A DNA stretch of 23,976 nucleotides from a virus. The stretch's first letter is position 1, and each line of letters starts with the position of its first letter. The position numbers and the translations under genes are program-made. Below, in pieces: positions 6,300 to 13,521 of this stretch. The notes under the pieces are model-generated. The model saw only the letters and a list, made by a program, of their open reading frames with translations, was not told where the DNA came from and made no database searches. Location: positions 1 through 23,976 of the IMG/VR virus record IMGVR_UViG_3300028908_000030. One strand, given 5' to 3'.

Positions 6300-6776
6300 A
6301 TGAAAGTCAAAGACGTTTATCAGTATCGGGGCAAAATGCAGGATATTGCGAAATATTTCGGCGCAACGGAGCAAGAAGCGGAGGACATTGCGCAAGAAGC
6401 ATTTTTAAAGCTGTATAAGATACAGCAAAAAGAGGGCAATTTAAACCGGCTTGAATATAACAACAAAATAAACATGGTTTACCTGTTTAACATGGTGCGA
6501 AATATAACAATATCCGTACACCGGAAACGAATAGAAACGCAGGAACTAACAGCGCATGATATATCAATAAGCGATGATTTTGATAAGCGGGAGCGGCTGG
6601 CAGAAGTTAAAGAGATATTAAGCACCATGCCCCCATTTTACCGGATGTTATATGAAGCATATTACAATGATGATATATCGTTGAGGAAGTTATCAAAAGA
6701 AACAAATGTTTCATTAACAACGTTATATTACGCAATAAAGTACATAAAAAAATATGTATCAGAGCGGCTGGCATAA
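6300..6776 (+). CDS. Phage RNA polymerase sigma factor (ECF-like, sigma-70 family)
   Basis: From the ATG at 6300 the protein has 158 residues, the size of a minimal sigma with regions 2 and 4 only. Residues 26-42 (EAEDIAQEAFLKLYK) are region 2.1/2.2. NMVYLFNMVRNITISVHRKR (58-77) is the region 2.3/2.4 area that melts and reads the -10. A short acidic linker follows. Residues 102-158 (VKEILSTMPPFYRMLYEAYY, then ISLRKLSKETNVSLTTLYYA) form the region 4 helix-turn-helix. An in-frame TTG at 6282 lies inside the promoter and was rejected. Related sigma genes occur in Bacteroidota phages near late genes. Its position directly before the terminase and virion genes suggests that it redirects host RNA polymerase to late promoters. 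Confidence 0.85.
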   Translation: MKVKDVYQYRGKMQDIAKYFGATEQEAEDIAQEAFLKLYKIQQKEGNLNRLEYNNKINMVYLFNMVRNITISVHRKRIETQELTAHDISISDDFDKRERLAEVKEILSTMPPFYRMLYEAYYNDDISLRKLSKETNVSLTTLYYAIKYIKKYVSERLA

Positions 6777-6802
6777 TTTTTGATAAAGATTGTAAAAAAC
6801 AA

Positions 6803-6809
6803 AGGAGGT
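6803..6809 (+). promoter_or_regulatory. Strong Shine-Dalgarno site for the gene at 6817
   Basis: AGGAGGT lies seven bases before the ATG at 6817. Together with good two-helix content it is the main support that the 55-residue reading frame is real. Confidence 0.75.
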
Positions 6810-6816
6810 AAAAAAA

Positions 6817-6984
6817 ATGAAAAAAATTAGAAATTTTACTTTATGGGTTTTGTCCGGTTTTTTAATCGGAGTTTTGGCAAATGAAAGCCCGTATGTTTTT
6901 GCAATCGGCATGGGCTTGTGGTATGTATTGTTTTCCGGTATTCGGTTTGTATTTCGGAAAGTTAGGGAGGAAATAGTAGGATGA
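6817..6984 (+). CDS. 55-residue two-helix membrane protein (holin-like size)
   Basis: This short gene fills the gap between the sigma factor and the 300-residue protein. It starts with MKKIRN and has a hydrophobic helix at about residues 7-21 (FTLWVLSGFLIGVLA), a short NESP turn at 22-25, and a second hydrophobic helix at about 26-42 (YVFAIGMGLWYVLFSGI). The tail is basic (RFVFRKVREE). Two helices with a tight polar turn and a charged tail fit a class II holin or another small phage membrane protein. No endolysin is seen in this window, so a lysis role is only a possibility; a superinfection-exclusion protein is another. A strong Shine-Dalgarno site supports expression. Confidence 0.7.
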   Translation: MKKIRNFTLWVLSGFLIGVLANESPYVFAIGMGLWYVLFSGIRFVFRKVREEIVG

Positions 6985-7014
6985 TTGTAATTATCAATTA
7001 AAACATATTAAAAA

Positions 7015-7917
7015 ATGAAAAAAGCAGATTTATTAAAAGCAAAACAAAGTTTAACAACGGGGCGCAATATTTCAAAAAGGTTGTTTCATGAAATATGGAT
7101 AAGCCATTATAAAGAATTTAGGAAACCGAAAAAAAAGCCGCAATTATCATCGTGTTGTATGGATATTGACATGTGGAATATGTTAATAGACAATTTAATG
7201 AAATCGTATGGATATGAGACCGGAGAAATACCGGTAAAGCCGACACCCCCCAAACAGCAAACAGAAATTGTAATAAAAAACGGGGATAAATACGTCGGAG
7301 AAGCCGGAGAAGTTGAAAGCGTTGAAGACGCAAAAAAATTCTACGACCTTGAAACAGCGGTAAAAGTAACAGCAAAATTAATTGAGGAGCAAAACGCAAA
7401 CATTTCAAAACTTGAAATATATTTGCACAATGAAATAATTGAGCCGGACACGAGCAGCGAAAAAACCGGGTATTTAGTAAAAAAAGATAACAAGTATTTA
7501 TTACTAAAATCCGGGACTGATGAGAAATGGGGGGATATTGAAGACGCAATAATATATAAAACAGAAGCAGAAGCGGCGGCAGTGCAAAGTGGCATAACAG
7601 GGGCAACTCTTGAAGCATATAAATATGTTGAAGGGGTAAAAAAGACAGAGCCAGGAAATATGAAAGAATTGAAAGAAACCGACAACGTTAAAGAAATAAA
7701 AATTACGGGTGACGGTGGAGCGACACAAGTAGAAATAAAATATGTTATTCAAAAAGTAGAGAAAAAAGAATATTTTGCCGGCGGCACTTATAAAAACCCG
7801 AAATTTGATAGCAACATAGAAAAGGCAAAAGTTTACAAAACGGAATCCGGCGCAAAAAATGCAACTCAGGGGCTTAATGACAACGGGTTTAAAGTTGAAT
7901 ATGCAATTTTGATATAA
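7015..7917 (+). CDS. Unknown protein with three degenerate repeats, 300 aa
   Basis: I do not recognise the family. Residues 1-75 are basic and helical, with a paired cysteine (SSCCMD) and IDMWNMLIDNLM. The rest holds three degenerate copies of one domain of about 50 residues: at 84-138 (NGDKYVGEAGE, then SVEDAKKFYDLETAVKV), 152-205 (DNKYLLLKSG, then DIEDAIIYKTEAEAAA) and 243-300 (KKEYFAGGTY, then NIEKAKVYKTESGAKN). Each has a Lys-x-Tyr strand, then an I/V-E-x-A-x-x-Y-K-T-E-x-x-A turn into a helix, then a final strand. Linkers are acidic, Thr-rich or Pro-rich. It lies between the sigma factor and DUF5131, is not membrane-bound, and may be a virion or decoration-type protein. Function is inferred only from repeats and place. 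Confidence 0.6.
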   Translation: MKKADLLKAKQSLTTGRNISKRLFHEIWISHYKEFRKPKKKPQLSSCCMDIDMWNMLIDNLMKSYGYETGEIPVKPTPPKQQTEIVIKNGDKYVGEAGEVESVEDAKKFYDLETAVKVTAKLIEEQNANISKLEIYLHNEIIEPDTSSEKTGYLVKKDNKYLLLKSGTDEKWGDIEDAIIYKTEAEAAAVQSGITGATLEAYKYVEGVKKTEPGNMKELKETDNVKEIKITGDGGATQVEIKYVIQKVEKKEYFAGGTYKNPKFDSNIEKAKVYKTESGAKNATQGLNDNGFKVEYAILI

Positions 7918-7918
7918 A

Positions 7919-8233
7919 ATGAACAGGGCAGAATTTGAAAATAAATACAAACATCTTTTGAGAAGTTTAAAATTTAAAGTATATTTGCCTTATTCAAAAA
8001 GGGGGTTAACAAACCGCCCGAAAACTTTTATTTTTGAAGGGCGTAAAGTCGGGGGGCAATATGCACGGGTATATGTTGAAGCAAACCGGCATAACCTTGA
8101 AAATTTTGCATTTACAAATAAAAATGTAATTGCCGCCCCCCATATACCCGAATATTATAGAGTTGAAATAATAGATATTAAAAAATATCAGGGACTTGAA
8201 AGAATTGTTTTTGCGTATAATATTAATAATTAA
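7919..8233 (+). CDS. Hypothetical protein, 104 aa
   Basis: I do not recognise this protein. It starts one base after the previous stop. It is rich in basic and aromatic residues and appears beta-rich (FKVYLPYSKRG, TFIFEGRKVGGQYARVYVEA). It has no cysteines, no membrane segment and no signal peptide. The tight spacing makes it an operon partner of the three-repeat protein. Confidence 0.55.
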   Translation: MNRAEFENKYKHLLRSLKFKVYLPYSKRGLTNRPKTFIFEGRKVGGQYARVYVEANRHNLENFAFTNKNVIAAPHIPEYYRVEIIDIKKYQGLERIVFAYNINN

Positions 8234-8278
8234 ACTGTGAATTGCTTTCATTTTGTATTTTTAAAAACACAGAAAAAA

Positions 8279-9079
8279 ATGGGGTTAAATAGCAAAATTG
8301 GGTGGACGAATCACACCGTAAATTTGTGGGTTGGCTGTTCAAAGTATAACAGGGCTTGTTATAATTGTTATGCTGAACAATTTGCGAACCGGTTCAATAT
8401 TAAGGTATGGGGCAACAATAAGCCCCGCCAAATTGTGAAAACAGCAACCAAAACCCTGCGCAAAATACAAAGGAGATTAACCGGCACAAATACAAAGGAA
8501 CTTGTTTTTGTTGGCAGTCTCATGGACATATTCGAGACCGGAAAACCGGTTGTCGTTGACGGCAAAATACAAACGGGCTTATCTACATACGATTTACGGC
8601 GGTATTTTTTCGATGATGTTGAATTGGGTTTATATCCAAATTTGATATTTTTATTATTGACAAAACGCCCCCACCTTATAAGGAACTACATCCCGAAAAG
8701 TTGGTTAACAAACCCGCCGCAAAATGTTTGGATTGGGGCGTCGGCGTTTGATGAGTTTTCAGTACAAACAGCCGTTGACACATTAAAGCATCATTGGAGC
8801 GGCAAACGATTTTTAAGCATTGAGCCGCAATTGAAAAAAATCGAAACAATGAGCCTTGCCGGTATTGATTGGGTTGTAACGGGGTGCGAATCGGGAGCAA
8901 ACAGACGCCCGTATTCTAATCTGTGGGCAAATGAAATTGTTAATATTTGCCGGGAGCAAAACGTCCCCGTTTTTGTTAAGCAGATACGGGGCAAAAAAAA
9001 CGAAGTTATTACGGATGTTAATGATTTTGAAATAAATTTGCAAGTACAGGAATACCCGGCAGAATTTGAAAAAAATTAG
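8279..9079 (+). CDS. DUF5131 family protein (phage Gp37/Gp68), probable iron-sulfur protein
   Basis: I chose the ATG at 8279 (266 residues), not the in-frame GTG at 8237, because DUF5131 proteins begin close to the IGWTNHTVNLW segment. The signature follows at once: WVGCSKYNRACYNCYAE, giving Cys20, Cys27 and Cys30 (C-x6-C-x2-C), as in radical-SAM-like proteins. Further matches are VFVGSLMDIFE (near 80-90), LLLTKRPH (near 124-131), VWIGASAFDE, RFLSIEPQLKKI, IDWVVTGCESG and VPVFVKQIRGKK, which are the usual DUF5131 strand and loop motifs (TIM-barrel-like). The family is widespread in phages and mobile elements; its reaction is unknown. It is placed between the sigma factor and the terminase, like a moron gene, and is not needed for virion assembly as far as known. 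Confidence 0.85.
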   Translation: MGLNSKIGWTNHTVNLWVGCSKYNRACYNCYAEQFANRFNIKVWGNNKPRQIVKTATKTLRKIQRRLTGTNTKELVFVGSLMDIFETGKPVVVDGKIQTGLSTYDLRRYFFDDVELGLYPNLIFLLLTKRPHLIRNYIPKSWLTNPPQNVWIGASAFDEFSVQTAVDTLKHHWSGKRFLSIEPQLKKIETMSLAGIDWVVTGCESGANRRPYSNLWANEIVNICREQNVPVFVKQIRGKKNEVITDVNDFEINLQVQEYPAEFEKN

Positions 9080-9083
9080 TAAC

Positions 9084-9329
9084 ATGTGGAAAAAGACAAC
9101 TGAAAAAATATGTATTGAAATATACAAACAACATAAAGACGATTTAACTGTATTTGGTTCATATACAGATGTTGATGGTAATGGCTATGAGTGGTCGAGT
9201 GGACACCCGGAAATATTAACAGAGTGGGGTTTTAAAGGTGCTGAAAATCCATTGTACAAGGTATTAATGACAAAAGAAACAAGACAGGATAAAAAATGGA
9301 AGTATGAATATTTTTTATTTTATGCCTAA
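9084..9329 (+). CDS. Hypothetical protein, 81 aa
   Basis: I chose the ATG at 9084; an in-frame TTG at 9066 falls inside the previous gene. I do not recognise the family. It is acidic and aromatic-rich, with YTDVDGNGYEWSSGHPEILT in the middle and KWKYEYFLFY at the end. It has no membrane or signal segment. It follows DUF5131 by four bases and could be its small partner, but nothing in the sequence proves that. Confidence 0.5.
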   Translation: MWKKTTEKICIEIYKQHKDDLTVFGSYTDVDGNGYEWSSGHPEILTEWGFKGAENPLYKVLMTKETRQDKKWKYEYFLFYA

Positions 9330-9340
9330 AATGTAAAAAA

Positions 9341-9526
9341 ATGAAAGCAGATTTAAAAGGAGTATTAAATAATATTAATTTTGCTTATCATCTGTTTGAG
9401 CATGACAACGGGGAAAAAATGACAAAAGAAGAGGTAATTAAGTTAATGAAATACGGCATAAAAAAAGGTTATAAAACCACAGCCGAAATAACTAATGAGG
9501 ATGAGCGGCGTGCATTGGGAAAATAA
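9341..9526 (+). CDS. Hypothetical protein, 61 aa
   Basis: This is a very small charged protein, helical throughout by appearance (GVLNNINFAYHLFEHDNGEK, then KEEVIKLMKYGIKKG, then TNEDERRAL). I recognise no motif. Coding is supported by the tight spacing and by codon use like the rest of the block. It is the last gene before the terminase genes. Confidence 0.45.
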   Translation: MKADLKGVLNNINFAYHLFEHDNGEKMTKEEVIKLMKYGIKKGYKTTAEITNEDERRALGK

Positions 9527-9534
9527 AAACGTTG

Positions 9535-9542
9535 TATATTTC
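9535..9542 (+). promoter_or_regulatory. Weak candidate -7 element before the small terminase
   Basis: TATATTTC is one mismatch from TAnnTTTG and lies only two bases before the ATG at 9545. It resembles the sigma-gene promoter arrangement (6286-6293). No -33 element is seen. It may be the start of the late transcript or chance in AT-rich DNA. Confidence 0.25.
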
Positions 9543-9544
9543 AA

Positions 9545-9952
9545 ATGCAAAAAAAAATGAAAGCAAAAACAAAGGATATTGTTAAGGCAAAAAAACCGTT
9601 TCCAAACCCCGAAACGCAATTTTCTACAACAAACCAGCCGGCAAACAGGGGGCGCAAAAAGAAGCTATTAACAATCATTAAGGAGATGGGATATACGGGG
9701 GACGATATTAAAACGGCGTTTAAAGAACTTGCGTTTTATAGTTTGCCGGAGCTTGTCAAAGTATCAAACGACAATGAGAAGCCTGCCATTTTACGAATTA
9801 CAGCAGAGCAATTTATTACAGCATACAAAAAGAAAGATTATAACCGGATTAAAGAAATAATACAGTATATTTTAGGGAAACCCTTGCAGCAAATTGAAAC
9901 AAAAAACTATACTGAACAAATTACGGGAATAATAATAAAAGAGGATAAATAA
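9545..9952 (+). CDS. Probable terminase small subunit
   Basis: The 135-residue protein has a basic, disordered-looking N-terminus (KAKTKDIVKAKKPFPNPETQ). It is followed by the segment NQPANRGRKKKLLTIIKEMG, which is typical of terminase small-subunit-like proteins, where a PxNxGR(K) motif opens the DNA-binding helices. The next part is helical (DDIKTAFKELAFYSLPELVK) and the end, ILGKPLQQIET, is the common C-terminal motif of this group. It lies directly before the large terminase. The role is recognition of phage DNA for packaging and control of the large subunit. A second ATG at 9557 is possible. No homology search was possible, so the assignment rests on pattern and position. Confidence 0.65.
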   Translation: MQKKMKAKTKDIVKAKKPFPNPETQFSTTNQPANRGRKKKLLTIIKEMGYTGDDIKTAFKELAFYSLPELVKVSNDNEKPAILRITAEQFITAYKKKDYNRIKEIIQYILGKPLQQIETKNYTEQITGIIIKEDK

Positions 9953-9971
9953 CGGTTAAAAATCGGTTTAT

Positions 9972-11279
9972 ATGAATTTACAATTGAATTTGCAGCCGAA
10001 GCAGTTAGAAGCCGCCAAATTTTGGATTGATAAAACGACGCAGGAGATTTTGTATGGTGGAGCAAAGGGCGGCGGTAAATCGTATTTAGGTGCGGCGTTA
10101 ATCTTTTCAGATGCTTTATTATATCCAGGAACTCATTATTTTATTGCCAGGCACAATTTAAACGACCTAAAGAAATATACAACGCCAACCATTTACGAAG
10201 TTTTAAAAAAAATGGGGGTTGATTATTCGCATTACGTAACATTTAACGGGCAAGATAATTATTTTGAGCTGTATAATAATTCACGAGTTTATTATATTGA
10301 TTGCCGATATTTACCGTCAGACCCCGATTTCCACCGGTTTGGAAGTTTGCAATTTACGAGGGGGTGGTTTGAAGAGGTCGGACAAATTAATAACAAAGCG
10401 ATTGAGAATTTAGGCGTTGCGGTCGGGCGGTGGCTTAATAATGAGTACGGATTGACACGGAAAATACTTTATACTTGCAACCCTAACAAGGGGTTTGCAT
10501 ATTCAGAATTTTACCTGAAGCACAAAAAAAACGAATTGCCGGAATATCGAAAATTTATAACTGCCTTGCCGACCGAAAACAAATACCTGCCGGCTGAATA
10601 TATTGAAGCCCTTGAAAGATTGCAAGGGGCGCAAAAGGAGAGGTTAAGGTTTGGGAATTGGGAATATGACGACGACCCGACCCGGCTAATATCAGATACA
10701 AGTATTAATAATTTATTTAGCAATACATTTGTAAAAGCGTCGGGGCGTTTTTTTATCGTTGCGGATGTTGCCCGGTTTGGGGCTGACAGTTCAATAATAA
10801 CCGTTTGGGATGGGTTGCGGCTGGTTGATTATGTTAGATTGGACACATCGAAAACAACAAAAGTTGTAAATATCATAAATTCATACAGAACAAAATACGG
10901 AGTACAATTGTCGAATATATTAGTTGATGAGGATGGCGTTGGCGGCGGGGTGGTTGATATGTTAGGCTGTTATGGATTTGTCGCAAACAGTAAGCCGGAT
11001 AACCCGAATTATAAAAATTTAAAAGCTGAATGCGGGTACAAATTAGGGGAGGTCGTTGATGATATTTGGATAAAAGCAGAATTGGAGAGCAACGACAAAG
11101 AGAAAATTATTCAGGAGCTTGCATATTTAAAAGCGTACGACATTGACAAAGATATGAAATTGCAAATATTACCAAAAACAAAAATTAAAGAAAAGTTGGG
11201 GCGTTCACCTGATTGGCTTGATATATTTATCATGCGTATGTATTTTGAAATTTTTATTACGCAATATGCAATACAATAA
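9972..11279 (+). CDS. terL: Terminase large subunit (packaging ATPase and nuclease)
   Basis: This is the 435-residue motor that pumps DNA into the prohead and cuts it. The ATPase Walker A is GGAKGGGKS (29-37), Walker B is WFEEVGQ (132-138, Glu134/135), and the coupling motif III is TCNPN (168-172). The RNase H-like nuclease domain begins near 255 with FIVADVARFGADSS (Asp265). The second acidic site is LVDEDGVGGG (Asp319, Glu320, Asp321) and the third is SPDWLDIFIMR (Asp414/Asp417). All key residues are present, so it should be active. Length is usual for the family. The next genes are neck and tail genes rather than the portal, which is unusual. Motif calls are by eye but clear. Confidence 0.95.
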   Translation: MNLQLNLQPKQLEAAKFWIDKTTQEILYGGAKGGGKSYLGAALIFSDALLYPGTHYFIARHNLNDLKKYTTPTIYEVLKKMGVDYSHYVTFNGQDNYFELYNNSRVYYIDCRYLPSDPDFHRFGSLQFTRGWFEEVGQINNKAIENLGVAVGRWLNNEYGLTRKILYTCNPNKGFAYSEFYLKHKKNELPEYRKFITALPTENKYLPAEYIEALERLQGAQKERLRFGNWEYDDDPTRLISDTSINNLFSNTFVKASGRFFIVADVARFGADSSIITVWDGLRLVDYVRLDTSKTTKVVNIINSYRTKYGVQLSNILVDEDGVGGGVVDMLGCYGFVANSKPDNPNYKNLKAECGYKLGEVVDDIWIKAELESNDKEKIIQELAYLKAYDIDKDMKLQILPKTKIKEKLGRSPDWLDIFIMRMYFEIFITQYAIQ

Positions 11280-11312
11280 TTGATTTTTGCCGTTTTATTT
11301 AAAAGTAAAAAA

Positions 11313-11732
11313 ATGAATGCACTATATAAGATAAAAACCGAATTGTTTAAACAGCTTAAGGAGGTCGGGTTTAATAATATTGATTTTGGAGACGGCAATA
11401 TTACGGACATGCACCGACAAACGATTTTTCCGTATGTTAATATTGTCCCGGTTTCATTTGACAGAGACACAGAAGCCGGCGTGGGGGTTACACAATACAA
11501 CTTTAAAATATTGGTGCTTGATAGGTTGGATTATGGAGAGCGCAAGCGGGATAATTTAACAGATGTTTTAAACGATTTATTAAATATGATTAATCGGGCT
11601 GTATTCAACCTTGAAGATGTTGAAATTGTCAGATATATGGGGGATGTAGTTATCAATGATTTTAAAAATCGGTTGGGGGGGTATTCAATAGACTTAACAG
11701 CAAAAGTAATTGACGTCGTAAATGAATGCTAA
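11313..11732 (+). CDS. Putative tail terminator or neck protein
   Basis: I chose the ATG at 11313 (139 residues); the in-frame TTG at 11280 adjoins the previous stop. Its layout is an N-terminal helix (YKIKTELFKQL), then strands (IFPYVNIVPVSFDRDTE), a GVTQYNFKILVLDRLD strand, an amphipathic helix (LTDVLNDLLNMINRAVF) and a final strand pair. That is the alpha/beta pattern of phage tail-terminator and neck proteins, which cap the tail tube or join it to the head. The next gene is gp10-like, which often pairs with a tail terminator. I am fairly sure of a neck or tail role and less sure which one. Confidence 0.55.
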   Translation: MNALYKIKTELFKQLKEVGFNNIDFGDGNITDMHRQTIFPYVNIVPVSFDRDTEAGVGVTQYNFKILVLDRLDYGERKRDNLTDVLNDLLNMINRAVFNLEDVEIVRYMGDVVINDFKNRLGGYSIDLTAKVIDVVNEC

Positions 11733-12258
11733 CAACGACATACAGGCAGAACTTAATAAGGAGATAACCGGCGTTTTAGAAAAAATCCGGGACGAGGCAA
11801 AATTCAATTTGTTCTGGAAACACCGAATAAAAACGGCGGCGGGGAATCATGTCACAACAAATCACTATTATACGGGGGCATTGTATAACAGTATAAAAAT
11901 GCACAAAACCGGGACGGGTGGATTTATTGATATGCTACATTACGGGATTGATGTAGATAGGGGCAGGCGGCAGGGGCATGCGTTACCCCGCAAGGTAGTT
12001 GAGAAATGGATTAAAGACAAGCCGATAAGATTAAGGAACATGAATAAAAAAAGCCCGCAGTTTGGAGAGTTCATAAAAAAAACACCGGACAGCATCCGGC
12101 GGGCGGCTTGGTTAATAAATCGAAGCATTTACAAAAATGGCATTTTGCCGACGTATTTTTTGAGTGAACCGGTAAACGAATTTTACCCGAAGTTTGAAAA
12201 GGATTTAGACAATATTTTGAATAAATTATTTGATGAAAATATGTTAAATATAAAATAA
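11722..12258 (+). CDS. HK97 gp10-like neck / tail-completion protein
   Basis: This is a 178-residue protein. Signs of the family are NHYYTGALYNSIKMHKT (the T-G-x-L-x-x-S-I segment of gp10-like proteins), the IDMLHYGIDVDRGRRQGHAL strand-turn-strand (the ...Y-G-x-x-x-x-x-G-R... motif), PRKVVEKWIKD, a long basic helix (PDSIRRAAWLINRSIYKNG), and a C-terminal helix with PKFEKDLDNILNKL. Gp10-like proteins join head and tail. It overlaps the previous gene by 11 bases. The family identification is from pattern and is stronger than for its neighbour. Confidence 0.65.
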   Translation: MNANNDIQAELNKEITGVLEKIRDEAKFNLFWKHRIKTAAGNHVTTNHYYTGALYNSIKMHKTGTGGFIDMLHYGIDVDRGRRQGHALPRKVVEKWIKDKPIRLRNMNKKSPQFGEFIKKTPDSIRRAAWLINRSIYKNGILPTYFLSEPVNEFYPKFEKDLDNILNKLFDENMLNIK

Positions 12259-12262
12259 AAAA

Positions 12263-13519
12263 ATGGTTACTACAATATATTTACCGACCTCTAAAGTAAT
12301 TTTTGCCCGAAGCCCCGTGACGGCAATGCTTAAATTGATATTGGACACGGGGGACGATTTTGTACGGGGGGAATTTCGCACAACTGTAAAAATGTTTAAA
12401 TATGGTTTGTCGCAAGGTTTTCAATATGAGGTTGATTTGTCAAAGGAATTAATAAAGAGAAGCGACGGCACAAATGAATATTACGCCCGGTTTGATATAT
12501 CTGAAGTTTTGAGAAGTCACATGACACCTCCCCGAATTGGGAGTTATGCAACATTGACGGGCAATATTCCGGCAATTGGGTTTTTTATGGAAAGCGTTTT
12601 ATATTATCAAAAAAGCGACGGGAGTTGGCACACATTAAGCCTTGCAAATTCACAATTTTACATTGCTGTTTTGGGATATTCTACAAGCCGGACAATTAAC
12701 GAAACAAACAACAACCACATGGGGCGTGGAATAGACCCGGAAACAACGACGGATTATTCGGGGCTGTATATTGCCAGCAACCGACCATTAAACATGCTGA
12801 TGTATAACAATTCATATATTGTAATACCCTACATCGTTAAAGAAGTGGCAGACATAAACACCTATCAAAATCACTATGTAAAGGGCGTGCATGTTGAAAT
12901 GTTTGGCGAATATGGGGGCGCATTTAACACAGAGTTTACGGAATCCGTCACGTATCCGAATGAAATAGTTCAGTATATTGCTACAAGCCCGGCAGTGAGC
13001 CATAAGGGGGCAAAATATTATTTGTATGGACTTGACAGCGGGCAAAACATTGTACAAATGAGCGAGCAATATAATGTCTTAACGCATGAGAGCAATTGTA
13101 ATAAATATGATTATTATTATATTCAGTTTTTGAATCAATACGGCGCATGGGATTATATACCTGTTTATGGGATTACAAAGCGGGCAACGACAAAGCAAGA
13201 GAAATACAAACATTATCAGGATTTTTACGGAACAAATTTAAGTTTTGACTTTCCGAATGAGCGGGCAAGAATTAAGGCGGCGGAAAATAAATATACAATT
13301 AGCTTTAAACAATACCGGGAATTTGGGGAATACCTGGCAGACATGTTGGCATCCCCTTATATAATTTTGCGAAACTATAAAGACGAAACGGTACAAAAGC
13401 AGGTTGTTTTAATGCCAACCGGCGGCAGGTCGGAGATTAGGGAATTTGCAAAGGAGAAAAAAACGTTTCTTTATGAGGTTGATTTTATCGAATTAGGTAG
13501 TTATATAAGCGACATATAA
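12263..13519 (+). CDS. Putative tail structural protein (tail tip or baseplate type)
   Basis: This 418-residue, beta-rich protein is low in Lys-rich segments. The N-terminal 60 residues look like an Ig-like strand set. Further on are repeated Tyr-, Asn- and Gly-rich strands. Near 290-310 is YDYYYIQFLNQYGAWDYIPV, a segment that resembles tail proteins in Bacteroidota phages, where a strand with N-x-Y/F-G-A-W-D precedes the C-terminal domain. The C-terminus (near 335-415) has YKHYQDFYGTNLSFDFPNER and a final set of strands. It is next to a 677-residue protein and they probably form one tail tip complex. The exact role (distal tail, hub or receptor binding) is not clear from sequence. Confidence 0.5.
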   Translation: MVTTIYLPTSKVIFARSPVTAMLKLILDTGDDFVRGEFRTTVKMFKYGLSQGFQYEVDLSKELIKRSDGTNEYYARFDISEVLRSHMTPPRIGSYATLTGNIPAIGFFMESVLYYQKSDGSWHTLSLANSQFYIAVLGYSTSRTINETNNNHMGRGIDPETTTDYSGLYIASNRPLNMLMYNNSYIVIPYIVKEVADINTYQNHYVKGVHVEMFGEYGGAFNTEFTESVTYPNEIVQYIATSPAVSHKGAKYYLYGLDSGQNIVQMSEQYNVLTHESNCNKYDYYYIQFLNQYGAWDYIPVYGITKRATTKQEKYKHYQDFYGTNLSFDFPNERARIKAAENKYTISFKQYREFGEYLADMLASPYIILRNYKDETVQKQVVLMPTGGRSEIREFAKEKKTFLYEVDFIELGSYISDI

Positions 13520-13521
13520 AC

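Noticed and set aside
3655-11312. Upstream non-ATG starts at 3655, 6282, 8237, 9066 and 11280
   Set aside because: Each falls within the previous gene, its stop or a promoter, and a well-placed ATG follows closely (3664, 6300, 8279, 9084, 11313), which better fits family lengths and packing.
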